From Acidobacteriota bacterium (GTDB lineage: Bacteria > Actinomycetota > Acidimicrobiia > Acidimicrobiales > UBA8190): a DNA stretch of 14,458 nt. A program made the position numbers and the translations under genes. Positions 13,115 to 14,458 of the stretch are shown here, piece by piece. Below the pieces are notes generated by a model. The model had not been told where the DNA came from. It was given only the letters and a program-made list of their open reading frames with translations, and searched no databases. Where the stretch lies: the NCBI GenBank assembly GCA_028872975.1, contig JAGWNV010000037.1, forward strand, positions 1 through 14,458, in the 5' to 3' direction. Numbering within the stretch: the first letter of the stretch is position 1; each line of letters starts with the position of its first letter.

Positions 13115-14458
13115 ATGGGACACCGGCACCGTTGCGCGGTGCTCGTGCTCTCGAAGGTCCGAGCCGGCGGCCACCTCTACTACCTGGAGCCGACGGGGCG
13201 TACCGGGGGACCCGCTCGGGAGCCGCCGGGACGCTGGGCCGGGCAGGGGAGCGCGGCGTGGGGGCTCCGAGGTCGTGTCGAGCCCGAGGCCCTCGGGGCC
13301 CTCCTCGAGGGCGCCGATCCCCGCACCGGCCTTCCCCTGGGCGCCGACCGCCGCCAGGTGACCGTCGCCGGCTACGACCTCAGCTTCTGCGCGCCGAAGT
13401 CGGTGAGCGTCCTCCACGGGCTGACCGAGCCCGACGTCCGCCGCGCCGTCGGCGACGCCCACGACCGGGCCGTGTCCGCCGCTCTGGGCTACGTCGAGGA
13501 CCACGCCCTCGCCGTCCGCCGCCGCAACGACGAGGGTGGCCGCGCCGTCCTGCCCGTCGAGCCGGCCCCGGCGGCCGTCTTCCTCCATCGCACGAGCCGG
13601 GCCGATGACCCGCACCTCCATTCCCACGTCCTCGTGCCCAACGTCGGCCGGGGTCCGGAGGGCGACGTCTCGGCGCTCGACGGCCGGGGCGTCTACGCCC
13701 ATCGGGCCGCCACGGCCTCGCTGTACCACGCCCAGCTCCGCCACGAGCTGACCGCCGCCCTCGGGGTGGCCTGGGGGCCGCTCGATCGGGGCCGGGCCGA
13801 GATCGCCGGCATCGGGACCGAGGTCCGCCGCGCCTTCTCCCGGCGGTCGGCGGCCATCGCCGCCCATCTCGCCGACCGGGGGCTCGCCGGACCGGCGGGC
13901 ACCTCCCGGAGGGCCTCGACGGTGGCCTTCTTCGTCACCAGGCCCGAGAAGAACCTCGACGTGCCGGTCGACGACCTCCGCCGGGAGTGGCGCCGGCGAG
14001 GCAGGGAGCTCGGCCTGGGGCCCCTCCGCCTGGAGGCCCTCCTCGACCGGTCACCCCGCCGGGCGGCGAGGGACGTCGGGAGGGAGGGGACCGATCAGGA
14101 GATCTACCGCGCCCTGGTCACCGTTCGGCCCGCCAGCTCCTCCTTCACCCGGCGCGACGCCGTGCGGGCCTGGGCCGGCACCCTCCCGTGGGGCGCCCCC
14201 GCCGCCGACGTCGAGCGGGTCGCCGACGCCTTCCTGGCCCGGGTGGGTCGTTCGGGGGCGCCGGGGGGCCGCGGACGAGACCCCGGTGGTGCCGGTGTCG
14301 CCGAGACCCGCCACGGCCTGCCCGAGGATCTCGGGCGGGCCGTCGCCGATCGAGGTGGCGACCGGCGAGAGGAGCGGCGACTGCTCGAGGCGCTCCTGGC
14401 CCGGCGGGGCATGGCCCTCGTCGCCGACCGGGCTCTCGGGCGGGGCGTCGAGCTCGGG
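13115..14458 (+). CDS. MobF-family (TrwC-like) conjugative relaxase, 3' end outside window
   Basis: MobF relaxases nick the transferred strand at oriT and stay covalently attached through a tyrosine. The 448 codons visible here are open to the window edge. From ATG 13115, Y22-Y23 (GGHLYYLE) are the candidate catalytic tyrosines. They are followed by GRWAGQGSAAWGL, the strand motif DLSFCAPKSVSVLHG (about 88-102), and the metal-binding triad H167-H169-H171 (DPHLHSHVLVPN). These are the diagnostic order and motifs of TrwC relaxase domains. The helicase half expected downstream is not reached, and no Walker A is visible. GTG 13139 or 13145 would give the shorter N-terminus (LSKVRAGGHLYYLE) more usual for the family. 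ATG 13115 has only a weak AAGG upstream. The gene indicates a plasmid-like or integrative conjugative element next to pafBC. Confidence 0.88.
   Translation, partial: MGHRHRCAVLVLSKVRAGGHLYYLEPTGRTGGPAREPPGRWAGQGSAAWGLRGRVEPEALGALLEGADPRTGLPLGADRRQVTVAGYDLSFCAPKSVSVLHGLTEPDVRRAVGDAHDRAVSAALGYVEDHALAVRRRNDEGGRAVLPVEPAPAAVFLHRTSRADDPHLHSHVLVPNVGRGPEGDVSALDGRGVYAHRAATASLYHAQLRHELTAALGVAWGPLDRGRAEIAGIGTEVRRAFSRRSAAIAAHLADRGLAGPAGTSRRASTVAFFVTRPEKNLDVPVDDLRREWRRRGRELGLGPLRLEALLDRSPRRAARDVGREGTDQEIYRALVTVRPASSSFTRRDAVRAWAGTLPWGAPAADVERVADAFLARVGRSGAPGGRGRDPGGAGVAETRHGLPEDLGRAVADRGGDRREERRLLEALLARRGMALVADRALGRGVELG

Overview
The window looks like chromosomal DNA from a very GC-rich actinobacterium. 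I infer this from the base composition, the tandem pafB-pafC WYL regulators (typical of Actinobacteria), many ATGA/GTGA start-stop overlaps, a pafB start that looks leaderless, and a UUCG-capped hairpin without a U-tract. A deep-branching class such as Acidimicrobiia would fit, but the sequence alone does not fix the class. No rRNA, tRNA, CRISPR array or insertion sequence was seen, and no gene-free stretch exceeds 300 bases (the longest is about 170, between pilA and the dehydrogenase).

Positions 1-7530 hold a type IV pilus operon on the + strand: pilB (5'-truncated by the window), a PilT retraction ATPase with an extra N-terminal MshEN-like domain, pilC, a PilM-PilN fusion, pilO and the pilin gene pilA. 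PilB and PilT would drive extension and retraction through PilC. The PilMN fusion and PilO would form the cytoplasmic/inner-membrane alignment complex, and PilA is the fibre subunit. The first five genes are tightly coupled. pilA sits behind a 128-base gap containing a good match to a sigma28/WhiG-type promoter, a 10-bp palindrome and a strong ribosome binding site, and is followed by two hairpins that probably terminate transcription.

Positions 7631-10367 hold a second + strand run with 4-base start/stop overlaps: a medium-chain dehydrogenase, a multi-pass membrane protein of the lysylphosphatidylglycerol-synthase transmembrane (UPF0104) family, and a small lipoprotein of unknown function. 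The lipoprotein gene overlaps tail-to-tail with a minus-strand gene for a CtaG (caa3 oxidase assembly)-like membrane protein. That protein lacks the family's histidines, and its first membrane helix appears to be split by a single-base frameshift.

Positions 11173-13059 hold pafB and pafC, transcribed divergently from the ctaG-like gene. PafB and PafC together form the mycobacterial-type DNA-damage transcription activator. From 13115 to the window edge runs the 5' part of a MobF (TrwC-type) conjugative relaxase gene, which suggests that an integrated conjugative element or mobilisable island begins near here.
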